Assembly (NCBI GenBank): GCA_907165135.1
Contig: OU015566.1
Span: forward strand, 932,501 to 996,500
DNA: 64,000 nt
Reading direction: 5' to 3'
DNA from: Oikopleura dioica
Lineage: Eukaryota; Chordata; Appendicularia; Copelata; Oikopleuridae
The notes below the pieces were generated by a model. The model was not told the DNA's origin. It did no database searches and saw only the letters and a list, made by a program, of their open reading frames with translations. The position numbers and the translations under genes are program-made. Shown piece after piece: positions 1 to 13,991 of the stretch (the stretch's first letter is position 1; the number at the start of each line of letters is the position of its first letter).

Positions 1-214
1 CCTCTTCCCATAGAGCGAGAGTGTCATCGTCAAAAGTCATTCTTTCAACTGACAAAATCAATCTGTCCATATCATTTCTGCTCGTCGACCTTTTGATTTT
101 CTCTAGAAAAGGATGAAGCCATCTCTCAATATTCTCCTTTGTCAATTCTTTTGGATGATTTTCGATAGAATATGGGTCGTAATCTTCACCGAAGAAATTT
201 TTGAAATAACTCAT
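1..214 (-). CDS. Hypothetical protein, 5' end, runs off left edge
   Basis: An open frame of 71 codons begins at ATG 214..212 and continues past the left edge. It starts MSYFKNFFGEDYDPYS and has a charged, mostly helical composition (HPKELTKENIERWLHPF). I do not recognise a family. No signal peptide or membrane segment is visible. The start was chosen because it is the first ATG after an AT-rich stretch with stops in all frames. It may be a first exon or a single-exon gene; the window cannot tell which. Confidence 0.5.
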   Translation of the reverse strand, partial: MSYFKNFFGEDYDPYSIENHPKELTKENIERWLHPFLEKIKRSTSRNDMDRLILSVERMTFDDDTLALWEE

Positions 215-3200
215 TTTTTAAAAACTCATCTATGAATCTCTAACGAAATCTTTGATGCTTTGCGCCGCTTCCTGAATTCAAAAGTCTTGAAAGATGACAA
301 TTCAAATATAAGCATAATGAGTTTATGGCGTTTACAAACTTAATAGTCAACATATTCTCGACATGAAAAATGATTTTAAGTGTTTGTCAAGCCGAATTGA
401 AATTTTACAAAATAGAGCATCTGTATATATTCGCATGTTTTATATATAATTGAAAACAGCAAGTCCGAAGAAACAGCTCATCTCGCCCAGGTGTGGCTTC
501 TTCTTTGAAAAATTTATTGTTTCCTGTGAGCCATTTTGTTGAAATCCCTTTCGGTGCAAAATTGACCTTTTTATCTCGGAATTATCGTCCTTATCCTCGC
601 TTCCCACATTTTTTCAGCACATTTCAAGACGATTTTCAGCAAGAAAAAAAGTTGATTTATGCTTGTTTTATTGATGATTATAAGTTGTAAATTATGATGC
701 CAGCAGAGAAATGATCAAAGAGCACGAGTGATTAAGCGATTTATTATCTTAGCTCGTTTCTTTCATTCGACTTACATATTGAGAGAGAGAGGGAAAATGA
801 GAAGCTGCTTCCGGACCGGAAAAAGGAGAAAGTAAGTGATGTTTTTCTTAGTTTGGTAAGCTGCCTTTTTGACGATGATTTTTCGTAATATGAGGCTTTT
901 TTGAAAAAGGAAAAAGTACATGTAAGCAGGGGTACTCCTGCGGAGAGTGACTGTTTGCTGATAAGAGTTTTTCGCTTGCCTTTTGGCATTGACCATGGCA
1001 AGATTAACAACTCAAGAGTCTTTTCCATATGGTTCTGAGTGGGTCGCTGCCAACTTGCACGAATAGCGGAATTAATAAGCCAATAGAGAATTTCAGAAAA
1101 TCAGAAATATTCAATAAGGTAGGCCCTTTCCTGGCAGACATGGACTTTTTGGTTTCGGTTTGGTTTTCAACATTGAACAGAAAAATTAAAATCGCGACTT
1201 CAAAAGTGTTAAATATATTATGGTTGCCTGTTGTCTTCTGAGGTTTACAAGCGTTTTACCCTTGAAAAATACAGTATTGCGAATTTTCGTTTTCTTATCA
1301 GTTAATATCAGTTTTCTAAGGATTTTCGAAAAAATTTTACTTCAATTATCGATAAAAAAATTATTTCATAATTTAACTTATATATTTTTCAACAAAAAAA
1401 TTTTAATCAGCTAATTGCTGGAAAAATCAATAATTCATTTAAATTGAAGATATTCTTTATTTTATTCATTCAAAATTCAATTATGATAATTGAGGTTGAT
1501 AGGCATTGATATATTTTGAAAATGGAAATCATAGAAGAGAGAAAAATCGTGCCCAAATCGACCCTCTTCTTCCTCCCCACCTATTCCAGCGGGAAGTTTG
1601 AAAAGCTTCTCAAGTGAGCGAGCAAAGTGCAAATGCATCTCTTTAAATCATCGTCGTGTCCAACGTTGATGACGCTGCTCAGCGTGAGACGATGATAGGC
1701 CACAGCCCAAAGCGTTTTTCTTAATCCCCGAAGCCAGTTCAAAAGGTGCCAAGGCCACTTTTATTTCCAATCACCTGCCTCGAGATATCATGTACTTTTA
1801 TCAGCGACAAGATTTTTGATCAGCGAAAAAGAGAGAGAATAAAAATAAAAAGAAGCAAATATGACAAGTAGACCGACTTCCGCTAAAACAGGAAAAAGGG
1901 GATAACGCTTTAATTTCAATAAGCAAGGAAAAATGCTTGTCCTTTTTTCAAAAATAATATTTTCAAAAATTTGTCGACAAAATTTTTTGTCGCAAAAACT
2001 TCAAGAAATTTGTCGACAAATTTGTCGCAAAGATTTTGAAAAAATGTCGACAAATTTTTTGTCGCGAAATATTTCAAAATTTGTGGGCAAATTTTGTCTT
2101 AAAGACCTTTAATAATTTTTTCTTTGAATTGCCAATTATTCGATTCCCTTTGATAAGGCGGCCGGCCTCGCCCAAGCAGCGGAAAACACAAGTACTCTGA
2201 TGGGCGCCGGGACTCAGCCGAGTTCAACCTCGAGCGGCAGAGCGCCTCGCCCGTCGTTCGCTTTCACCAGATTCAAGACACTCGCAGAAAGCTCTCTAAG
2301 CCACTCGGGTCTAAAAATAGCCGCTCTATCAGATTCTAGCTTTAATTTCTATTTTTGACCTGTTGAAAGGATAAGAAATCAACCACTTTCTCAAGCAACA
2401 TTTTCGACATTGTCTTGAGCAACACCAAGCAGCCTGATCAAAAGACAATTGAGTACTTTCAGAATAGACCTAGTCTTGGATTTTGAACTCCTTTTTCAAT
2501 TTTAAGGGTGTCCATTCGGAAATTTGGCTTGCAATTTCGCTTTCCATTATAGTTAGGGTTAAGTTTTATAAATTATGGATTGAATTTTTTCTTTGGCTAA
2601 AAGTCGATTGTTCGGGCGCCTTGTTTTTAGAAAAAATTTCAAGTGAAAATGACCAAATCGAGCGTCAAAGTCGACCTGTAATCGCGTTATAACTAATAAT
2701 AACTTATTAGGTATTTTTAGTGGTCATTTTCCGATTTTTGGTCATTTTTGGTCTTATTTTTAAGCCGATTTGCTTCGAACATGATTTTGGCTCTAGAAAT
2801 AAATTGTTCGAGAAAAAAATATGTTATTTCATCGACTCACTGTAAGTCAACGCCAAGAATTGCAAATCATTTTATAATACTCGACCACCATCCCCTTAAA
2901 AATCAAAATCAACAAATAATTCTAGATATTATCGTTTCACTTAAAACTCGCCGTAGAAACAAGAATTGTGATAAAATCGTTAAAAATAAATAATTTTCAA
3001 TATTTAATTATCATGATAAAAATATGTCACTCCTACCTTTATCGTATTCCGACTCATAGCATAAGTAAATATATTTTCGAGGAGATAAAACCGATAAAAT
3101 AAGGGTGACCATTTTGTTCAAAGTGTTCAAGAATTTTTAATATCAGCAAACTTCATTTACTGTCAAAAATACTCTCTCTTCTATGATTTCAAAATCCATT

Positions 3201-3500
3201 TCCTCAGAACCGCGGATTCCCGACCGACATCCGCCAGTCGCCACTCCTCAGTCGGATCTGATGCGAGCATTAGGAATGATTAAAAAGAAAAACTATCAAA
3301 CTCGAATATATTGTCTTCAAACAGGAGACTGTCAGTGAGGCAATAATTTCTCCCTTTTGTCGGGAGAAGAAAGAAATAACGCGCCTCGTTTACGAATTAG
3401 CACATTTTGAAACTTCAATCAGAGTCAAATCAGAACTCAAAAATTGGCAAAAAATAATCTAAAAAAGCGGGAAACCAAAATACAGCTCTTATTTTGAATG
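215..3500. other. Gene-poor interval, no supported gene
   Basis: Only short AT-rich shadow ORFs are seen on either strand. A GC-rich patch (about 2158-2320) ends in CTAAAAATAG at 2311-2320, which fits the MEF2 site consensus exactly, but I find no gene attached to it. GTCGAC-containing repeats lie at 1966-2100. Distant regulatory DNA or a non-coding transcript is possible but not shown. Confidence 0.5.
1966..2100. repeat. Degenerate tandem repeat with GTCGACAAA core
   Basis: About three imperfect copies, 45-50 bases each, of a unit containing TTTGTCGACAAA followed by TTTTTTGTCGC. The core is itself palindromic around GTCGAC. It resembles the GACAAATTT segments of the GGAACCGAC element family found elsewhere in this window and may be a decayed relative. 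No coding potential. Confidence 0.5.
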
Positions 3501-3510
3501 CAAACGGGCC

Positions 3511-4187
3511 ATGGTCGAGCGCTCGGTTCTGAGCCCCACTCCGCGGCCGGGCTCGTCGATGAGCATCGCCAATTTGGCGAAATCGTCCATTTCGAGCGCG
3601 GATCAATATTACCGAAATTCTATTCAGTCGAACAGCTCTGGAATCAGCTCCACCAACGCGCAAGTTTATCATCAAGGAAATAATAAGAATACGAATATGC
3701 GATGCTGGCCTTTCAATAAAGACGTCAAGGAGCGGTCAAGACTTATAATAAGGTGAAGACATAAGGTGGTAGGTATCAAGAATCACAATTTGGCTACAGC
3801 TTTTTTGAAAATTTTTCGTAGTGACACCCTTATTTTTCTTCGGCAACTATAAATTTAGACCTTTGTTATCAAGTACTGAATCTAAGAATCTAAACATAAA
3901 ACAGATCGGATGTTTTAACTGTTCTTAATCTGCTGACATTTGACATTTGGATCTTGAAATTTTGTCGTTTCCTGGCCAGCTCGTCCGCGCTGAGCACACA
4001 GCGAGGCGTCGAATGCCCCGTTATAAAATTTCAAGAGCAGCCAATTTCAATAATCTCAGACGGCGCCCGATATTGCCATTTTACAAATCGTTGGAATCGA
4101 TCTCCGTCGTATCCGGGTCAAATTTTCTCCTTTTCAGAAGAATTTAGTTCAAAAAATGATGAACGCTGGAAAAAGAGCGACTAGAAT
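3511..4187 (+). CDS. Candidate upstream coding exons, possibly the PKG N-terminus
   Basis: An 80-codon frame starts at a good Kozak ATG (gccATGG, 3511) and reads MVERSVLSPTPRPGSS..., a Ser/Asn-rich low-complexity peptide. It ends at a plausible donor after 3752 in phase 2. An acceptor near 3980 restores phase and continues as SSALSTQRGVECP... to a stop near 4187. Alternatively the first exon splices to the coiled-coil exon of the kinase gene at about 4859-4882, which has no start codon of its own and also accepts phase 2. In that case the TTGGG array lies in the first intron of the kinase gene. Which joint is used cannot be decided from sequence alone. Confidence 0.35.
3764..3860. repeat. Fragment of an inverted-repeat element (family F)
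   Basis: This stretch (AAGGTGGTAGGTATCAAGAATC ... GACACCCTTATTTTTCTTC) matches, in reverse complement, the right half of the element at 20428-20720. It is probably a solo half or a decayed copy. Confidence 0.5.
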
Positions 4188-4322
4188 TGAGAGAATATGA
4201 AATCTTTGAGAAGAGCTAGTGGGTCGGTTTTTGATTTACTAAGAAGAGAAAGAAGAAGGATTGGATTTGAATTTACATTCGCTATTTTGGCCCCCAGCTG
4301 GGGTCGGGTTTTGGGGGTTAGA

Positions 4323-4775
4323 GTTGGGTTGGGTTGGGTTGGGTTGGGTTGGGTTGGGTTGGGTTGGGTTGGGTTGGGTTGGGTTGGGTTGGGTTGGGTT
4401 GGGTTGGGTTGGGTTGGGTTGGGTTGGGTTGGGTTGGGTTGGGTTGGGTTGGGTTGGGTTGGGTTGGGTTGGGTTGGGTTGGGTTGGGTTGGGTTGGGTT
4501 GGGTTGGGTTGGGTTGGGTTGGGTTAGAGTTGTTGGGTTGGGTTGGATTGGGTTGGGTTGGGTTGGGTTGGGTTGGGTTGGGTTGGGTTGGGTTGGGTTG
4601 GGTTGGGTTGGATTGGGTTGGGTTGGGTTGAGTTGGGTTGGGTTGGGTTGGGTTGGGTTGGGTTGGGTTGGGTTGAGTTGGGTTGGGTTGGGTTGGGTTG
4701 GGTTGGGTTGGTTGGGTTTGGTTGGGTTGGGTCGCGTTGGGTTGGGTTGGGTTGGGCTTGGTTTGGTTGGGTAAA
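4323..4775 (+). repeat. TTGGG pentanucleotide array, about 450 bases
   Basis: Near-perfect GGGTT pentamer repeat, about 90 units, broken by GGGTTAGAGTTG near 4525 and by scattered G-to-A changes (GGATT, GAGTT) in the right half. Every reading frame is open and encodes GLGWV-type repeats, which explains several long spurious ORFs. The G-strand is the plus strand, so G-quadruplexes are likely on the sense strand of the kinase gene. It resembles but differs from the TTAGGG telomere unit. Purity is highest on the left and decays to the right. Confidence 0.97.
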
Positions 4776-4858
4776 AGGTAAATTCATCAATAATACAAGA
4801 TAATCCGCAAAAGAGAAGGAGTTAATTTTAACCCATCGGATCTTGACCGCATCAAAAG

Positions 4859-8112
<3,254 letters not shown>

Positions 8113-8211
8113 CGTGATACTGTCACTTGTATATTGACCACTGTACATAACGGATAAACCCGAATAAATCCAAATTGAGAGATCTTGACATTGTGAGATT
8201 ATCGTTGTTTG

Positions 8212-10798
8212 ATGTGTCAATTTTATTCTGCGTTAATCAAAATAAAGAAGCACGGGAGAAGCGATGAACCAAAGTTTATCTGTCTCGAAAGGTACACAGA
8301 TAGTTTGAAAAAGACAAACTTTTTGAAGTCGAAAATGAAAGTTGAACAGGCCAGATCGAACTTATGGAAAATGAGAGACGAAGTTAAAGTCAAAATAAAA
8401 ATTGCACTTGCTGTATTTTGTAAGTTCTTTTCTTTTTCTTTTTTTTTGATATTTTTTCTTAGTTGGGTTGAGTGCCCTGAGCAGCACAATAACATCACCA
8501 ATTCTTTATGGCAAAAAGTCGGAAAGAGCTATTCGCAATTGCCCGTAAGTCTCTTATTATTGAAAAACTAATCATTATTAAAGTGACCAAGATCTCTATA
8601 ATGAGTGTTACTCCGTCTGCGTCAATAATTTTGGACAATGTAAGATTCTTTGCGAAGCGGAATATTGCTTATCGATTTGCTCAAGAGAGTTTGACAGTAT
8701 GAGTATTTTTTGGACAAAAATCTGACTGTATTAGATTGTAAGGATAGTTGCCCCTGTGGGGAAAAATGTTTGGACGGATGTGTTGATTGCGAAAATCCGA
8801 TCTGTTTGACAATCGAGTCGACAAATGCAGAACTATCAAAGACCACAAAGTTTGAGGCAACCACGAGCCCATCAAGTCTGTTTTCAAGTCAAGTTCATCT
8901 TACTCAAACGGAACCGATCACAATTACTGTTGGAGATGGATTAACAGTTGCACATTCAACAACTAAAACAGGAACAAGAACATTAACTACTACAGTGGAA
9001 AATCCCGGAAAACCCGATTCGACAGAAGCTCCTCCATCAACAAAACAAATTTTTATCACTCAAGTTCACACAATGGTTCCAGAAATTCCAGACGTTCTTG
9101 AGACAGAACAAACGGAAATATCGACTGAAAATCCTCTCAGTCCTTTGGTGTCAACTGCTAAAATTCCTTTTACGTCTCCGGAAAAAACAACCAGTACTGT
9201 CATTCCCGAAGAAGAAAAAACTGAAAAAGCAGAGACATCATCGACAGATCAAATTGTACCTCTTTCATCTACAACAGAACAACTTCTTCCGGTGACAACA
9301 ACTGCACATCATAAAACCCCACCGATTCCTACGACAAAGAGTACTTGTGAGCCGAAGCTTTGGTTTGTCCCTCACTACGAGGAGGATCTGCATTTTTACG
9401 CGATGGAGCGAATATGCAACTTTGAGGCACTCGAATTCGAAAATACTGTCGGTTATGTTTCATTTTTCAGAAATGAGACAGAATTTGAAGATTATCGAAG
9501 AATGACTCCTCTTCGTAAAGAATATTTGGGTACTTACAATTATTTTTTTCTATTATCTATTATTAAAAAGGTTACAAACAGAGAACAGGTGATAATGCTG
9601 TTTGGTTCAATGCTGACGGATCTCCAGCGACGTTTACGTATTGGGATGACTTTCTTTCCATGGAGCAGCCAGATAATGTTAATGAGATTTGCGTTCAAGC
9701 AGGTTATATTGATGGTATTTACTTCTCAGGTAGACGTTGGCATGATGTCGACTGTGAAAACACGGGCTACTGCGGAGATGCCCTCTTTAGCTGTCGACTT
9801 GAAACGATTTGTCCAGATTCGGAAGTCACTACAACGACAAAACAACCGACAACAACTGAAAATCCTTGCGATCAAAAACTTTGTTTGAATGGCGGATCCC
9901 CGCTTATCGATGGAGACAATTGCGAATGCAGCTGTCCTGATGGATATTCTGGTCAAGTCTGCCAAGAGACTCCATGTTTACCTGATCCCTGCAATCAACA
10001 TGGACAATGCCTAACAATCGGGTCAGATTATAAATGCAACTGTTATGGCGATATAACTGGTAAAAACTGTGAGATTTTACCGTGTGATGTCGATCGATGT
10101 TTAAATGGCGGAACTTGTCTCAATTTTGGGAATTATTTTGTTTGCACTTGCGTTTACGGATACTCTGGGGAAATATGTGAAATCGATATTTGTGATCCAA
10201 ATCCTTGCGATAATTCGGGAGTTTGCTCGATCGAAAATGGAGATTTTAAATGTAATTGTCCGAATGGTTTCACTGGCAAGAGTTGTGAGATAATATCGAC
10301 AACTCCTACAACAACAACTTTAATAACAACAACACCAACAACAACAACAACGACTCAGAAAGAAGATTTCAATTTGATGTTGGAAGGAAGAGGGATTGAA
10401 GAAGTGAGCATTTGGGTCGGCGACCAATTTTGTCTTGCTGCTTTGAAGAATCATCGAGGGGAGAAAATTAAATTTGTGAACATTAATAGAAAAAACAATG
10501 GTCATTTTACGGCCAGAATTCAAACCGTCGACCGACAAAATAATAAGCAATGGGCCTGGGTCCCTGGTGGTGGAGAAATGATTGAGTTGAAAAATAGCGG
10601 TACTACATGGAGAATGGTTCCGCATCCAAATAAAGTTTGCAAAATTGTTTGATTTTTTCGATAATCATTTTGTAGCCAAAAACTTATCAAATTCATGCAA
10701 ATGACAAATGGAGTATCGGAAACGGCTATGAGCGATTTGCTTTAAAAATTGGGTACAATTTATATGATGGCTACGATCTCTTAGTAGGAATCGATTAG
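8212..10798 (+). CDS. Membrane-anchored C-type lectin / EGF protein (copy 1)
   Basis: Exons: 8212 or 8335-8419, 8463-8544, 8584-8696, 8735-9529, 9571-10646, 10676-10798. The N-terminus is cytoplasmic and basic, followed by a hydrophobic anchor (IKIALAVFFGLSALS) split by an intron. Then come a Cys-rich block (CYSVC...CPCGEKCLDGC), a Thr/Ser/Pro-rich stalk, and a C-type lectin-like domain whose two halves meet at a phase-1 intron (EPKLWFVP ... WFNADGSPATFTYWDD ... GRRWHDVDC). Four EGF-like repeats follow, then a second Thr linker and a conserved C-terminal domain (RGIEEVSIW...FCLAAL). It is probably an extracellular binding protein; the ligand is unknown. The last exon depends on a 29-base intron (10647-10675); without it the frame stops at once. 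It begins about 100 bases after the kinase stop codon, on the same strand. Confidence 0.85.
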
Positions 10799-11199
10799 AT
10801 ATGACATATGCTTCAGAAATTTAAATATATAATCATTATTTATATCGGAGAAAGCATCATACATTTCAAAACCGGAGTCGGAGAAAATGGAAGACGATAT
10901 TTGGCTTTGGACATTTCAATAATAAGTTCAGAATTTTCTATTTAGAAGGACGCTTATCAACAACTGTATTCACAGTCTTGTCAATACTCTTCAGTGATTT
11001 AAGTCATTATTTTATTACAAAGTCATTTACTTTTCCGAAAACAACTCGAAATTTCAGTAAATTTCAAATGGAACAGTGTTTTTCGTCATCTGTACAATTT
11101 TTATTTGTTTGTCAAGCATTGATTCAACTGATTTTGTGGCGGTCTGAATTCAGCGAACACATTTTATTTTAAAAGTTTTCAAATAAGCACAAGTCGTAA

Positions 11200-11345
11200 T
11201 TCTTCCTTATTAAAGAAGACCGACTTGTTTGAAAGAAAGAGAAACAGGCTTGAGCTTTAGATTTTTGATTTGCTTCTCGAGGTCTTCCGAGTCGATGTCT
11301 GAAAGATCGTCCAAAGATTCGAAGGACTTATATTTTTTCATTTTG
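11200..11345 (-). pseudogene. Truncated copy of the last exon of the coiled-coil gene
   Basis: The minus strand reads ...ESLDDLSDIDSEDLEKQ... to a LSFKQVGLL end and then stops. This is nearly identical to the last exon of the coiled-coil gene at 13992-14156. Its upstream exons are absent here, so this is the breakpoint remnant of the tandem duplication that also copied the lectin gene. Confidence 0.75.
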
Positions 11346-11601
11346 TAAACTCAACTCAGATCATGATATCTTTATAAAGATAAAAAACGAGAAATTCAAG
11401 TTTCTGAAATCAAGGCATCCTTGTGAATGACATTATCGACAGATGAGTTAAGAATCAAATTTACTTTCTGACAGTGATATTCCGGAATAATTACCATCTG
11501 TTATCCTGACAGTATCAAAATCTTTGTCAATTTGATAAAATCTCGGTACTGGTCGTTAATATGAATCAAAATTGTCTTTTAAACACATCCAAACGGGGGA
11601 A

Positions 11602-13284
11602 ATGATCGATTTTTTGAAACGAATTGAGAGGAATAAACGAAAAATATGTTTTATATTTGGTAAGAGATAAGGTTAAATAAGCTGAATAAGTGGTCAAGAT
11701 CAGAAATTCGATAGTCTTTAAAAACCGGTGTCAAAATATTTCAGTTGGTCTTTCTTCTCTCTGCCTTATGATTACAATTCCGATCGTGTACAAGAATTCA
11801 AAAACAATTACGACAACTTCAACTTACACAGAGTCTTCTCTGTCAAGTATTCAAGACTCAACTTGTTTTACGACTTCAGTTCATTCTTTATCTACACCAA
11901 ATATCAGACCAACTCTTCTTACAAAATCTTTAAAAACGACACCCGAAACGACTTACACACCAGCAGATCAAACTGTTTCTCTTTCTTCAACAACAAAACA
12001 ACTTTTTCCAGAAACATCAACTGCAGATCAGATAAACACACCGATAACAATAACACAAACCTCTTGCGAGCCAAAGCTTTGGTTTGTCCCTCGATACGAT
12101 GAGAATCTTCATTTTTCCGCGATGGAACGAGAGTGCTTTTTGGAGGCACTTCAATTCGATGATACCGTCGGTTATGTGGCATTTTTCAGAAACGAGATAG
12201 AATTTGAAGATTATCGAAGAACGACTACTCTTCGTAAAGAATATTTGGGTATTTATTATAATCTATTTCTTAAATATATTATAAAATAGGTTATAAACAA
12301 AAAAGTGGTAATAATGATGTTTGGTTCAATGCTGACGGATCTCCAGCGACGTTTTTGTATTGGGATGACACTCCTTTTATGAAGCAACCAGACAATGTTA
12401 ATGAGATTTGCGCCCAAGCAGGCTTTACTGATGGTATTTATTTCTCAGGCAGACGTTGGCATGATGTCATTTGTGATAACAAGGGCTATTGCGGAGAAGC
12501 CCTTTTAAGCTGTCGACTTGAAACGATTTGTCCAGATTCGGAAGTCACTACAACGACAAAACAGCAAACTATCACTCATAATCAATCTCCGTGTTTTCCT
12601 GATCCCTGCAATCAAAACGGACAATGCCTTGTTATTGAGGAGGAATATAAGTGTAACTGTTTTGGGGATATAAGTGGTGAAAACTGTGAGTTTTTACCGT
12701 GTGATGTTGATCGATGTCTCAATGGCGGAACTTGTCTTAATCTCGGGAATTCTTATGTTTGCAATTGCATTGAAGGATACTATGGTCAAAACTGTGAAAT
12801 CAAATATTGTGATCCAAATCCTTGTCTTAATTCTGGCGTTTGCTCTTATGAAAATGGAAATATAATATGCGATTGTCAAAATGGTTTTACTGGCAAAAAT
12901 TGTGAATTATTGACAATAACAACAACAAAAGCTGGAACAACACAAACGACAACAATTACTACTTCAACAACGACTCAAAAAGAAGAGTTTAATTTGTTGT
13001 TAGAAGGAAGAGGGATTGAAGAAGTTAGTATTTGGGAAGGCAACCAATTTTGTCTCGCTGCTTTACAGAATAATCGAGGGGAAAAAATTAAATTCGTAGA
13101 GATGAATAAACAAGACAACGGTCATTTTACAGCGAAAATTGAAACCGTCGACCGTCAAAATAACAAGCAATGGGTCTGGGTTTATGATGCTGGAGAAATG
13201 ATTGAACTAGGAAATAACGGTACCATGTGGAGAATGGTTCCGCATCCAAATAAAGTTTGTGATATCTATCGTTATTGTCGATAA
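11602..13284 (+). CDS. Membrane-anchored C-type lectin / EGF protein (copy 2)
   Basis: Tandem paralogue of the preceding lectin gene. Exons: 11602-11659 (MIDFLKRIERNKRK...), 11745-12248, 12290-13284. The anchor (VGLSSLCLMITIPIVY) is split by an intron at the same place. This copy lacks the Cys-rich CPC block and goes straight into a shorter Thr-rich stalk. The C-type lectin halves and their phase-1 intron are conserved, but only three EGF repeats remain. The C-terminal RGIEEVSIW domain is kept. Copy 1 splices out a 29-base intron here; this copy has TA instead of GT at the donor, so the frame reads through to TAA at 13282. The next segment (13297-13499) is still homologous and open. Either a non-canonical intron is used or the C-terminus is shortened. 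Confidence 0.8.
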
Positions 13285-13296
13285 TGATTTTGTAGC

Positions 13297-13499
13297 CAGA
13301 AACTTTTCAAATTCATGTGAATGACAAATGGAGTATCAAAGACGGCAATGAGCGATCCGCTTTAAAAATAAAATATAATACATTTGATGGCTACGATCTT
13401 TTGATAGGAATCGATAACATATGTTTAAAAAAGAAATCAAAATTATTGACGATTATTTATATCGAAAAAAGCATCATATATTTCAAAACCGGAATCTGA
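13297..13499 (+). CDS. Conserved downstream exon of lectin copy 2 (use uncertain)
   Basis: The open frame PETFQIHVNDKWSIKDGNE... aligns residue by residue with the last exon of copy 1 (10676-10798) and runs about 20 codons further before its stop. Conservation of frame between paralogues implies recent coding use. It would need splicing across a 29-base gap that begins TA rather than GT. Confidence 0.5.
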
Positions 13500-13578
13500 G
13501 AAAATGGAAGACGATATTTGGCTTTGGACTTTTCAATAATATGTTATATGTGACATATAATATATATGACATATAATA

Positions 13579-13719
13579 CCGCGGTTGGCATTTCTGACTG
13601 ACTAATTTTATTTTTCTAGATAGGTTACGAGGGCCTAGTAAGCACAAACGCCCTATGTTTTAGCGTTGCGAAATGTGCTAATGAAATATGCTTTAGTCAG
13701 TCAGAAATGCCAACCGCGG
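13579..13719. mobile_element. 141-base MITE with perfect 27-base terminal inverted repeats
   Basis: The ends CCGCGGTTGGCATTTCTGAC and its exact reverse complement flank a short internal sequence with no ORF. TA dinucleotides on both sides are the likely target duplication, as in Tc1/mariner-type elements. It sits 3' of lectin copy 2 and is absent at the corresponding place after copy 1, so it arrived after the tandem duplication. Confidence 0.9.
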
Positions 13720-13991
13720 TATGTCATATGTTAAGAATTTGTCTTTATCAACAATACAGTATTTTTATTATTCTTCACAGATTACAATAAATTTTTTCTT
13801 AAAAATTTATTTATTTTTCCGAAAACAGTTTGAAATTCAAGCAAATTTCAAATAGAGCAGTGTTTTTCGTCATCTGTACAATTTTTATTAGTTAGTCAAG
13901 CATTGATTCAATTGATTTTGTGGCGGTCAAAATCAAGCGAATACGTTATCTTTCTATAAAAAGGCTTCAAATAAACAAAAGTCGTCATTTT

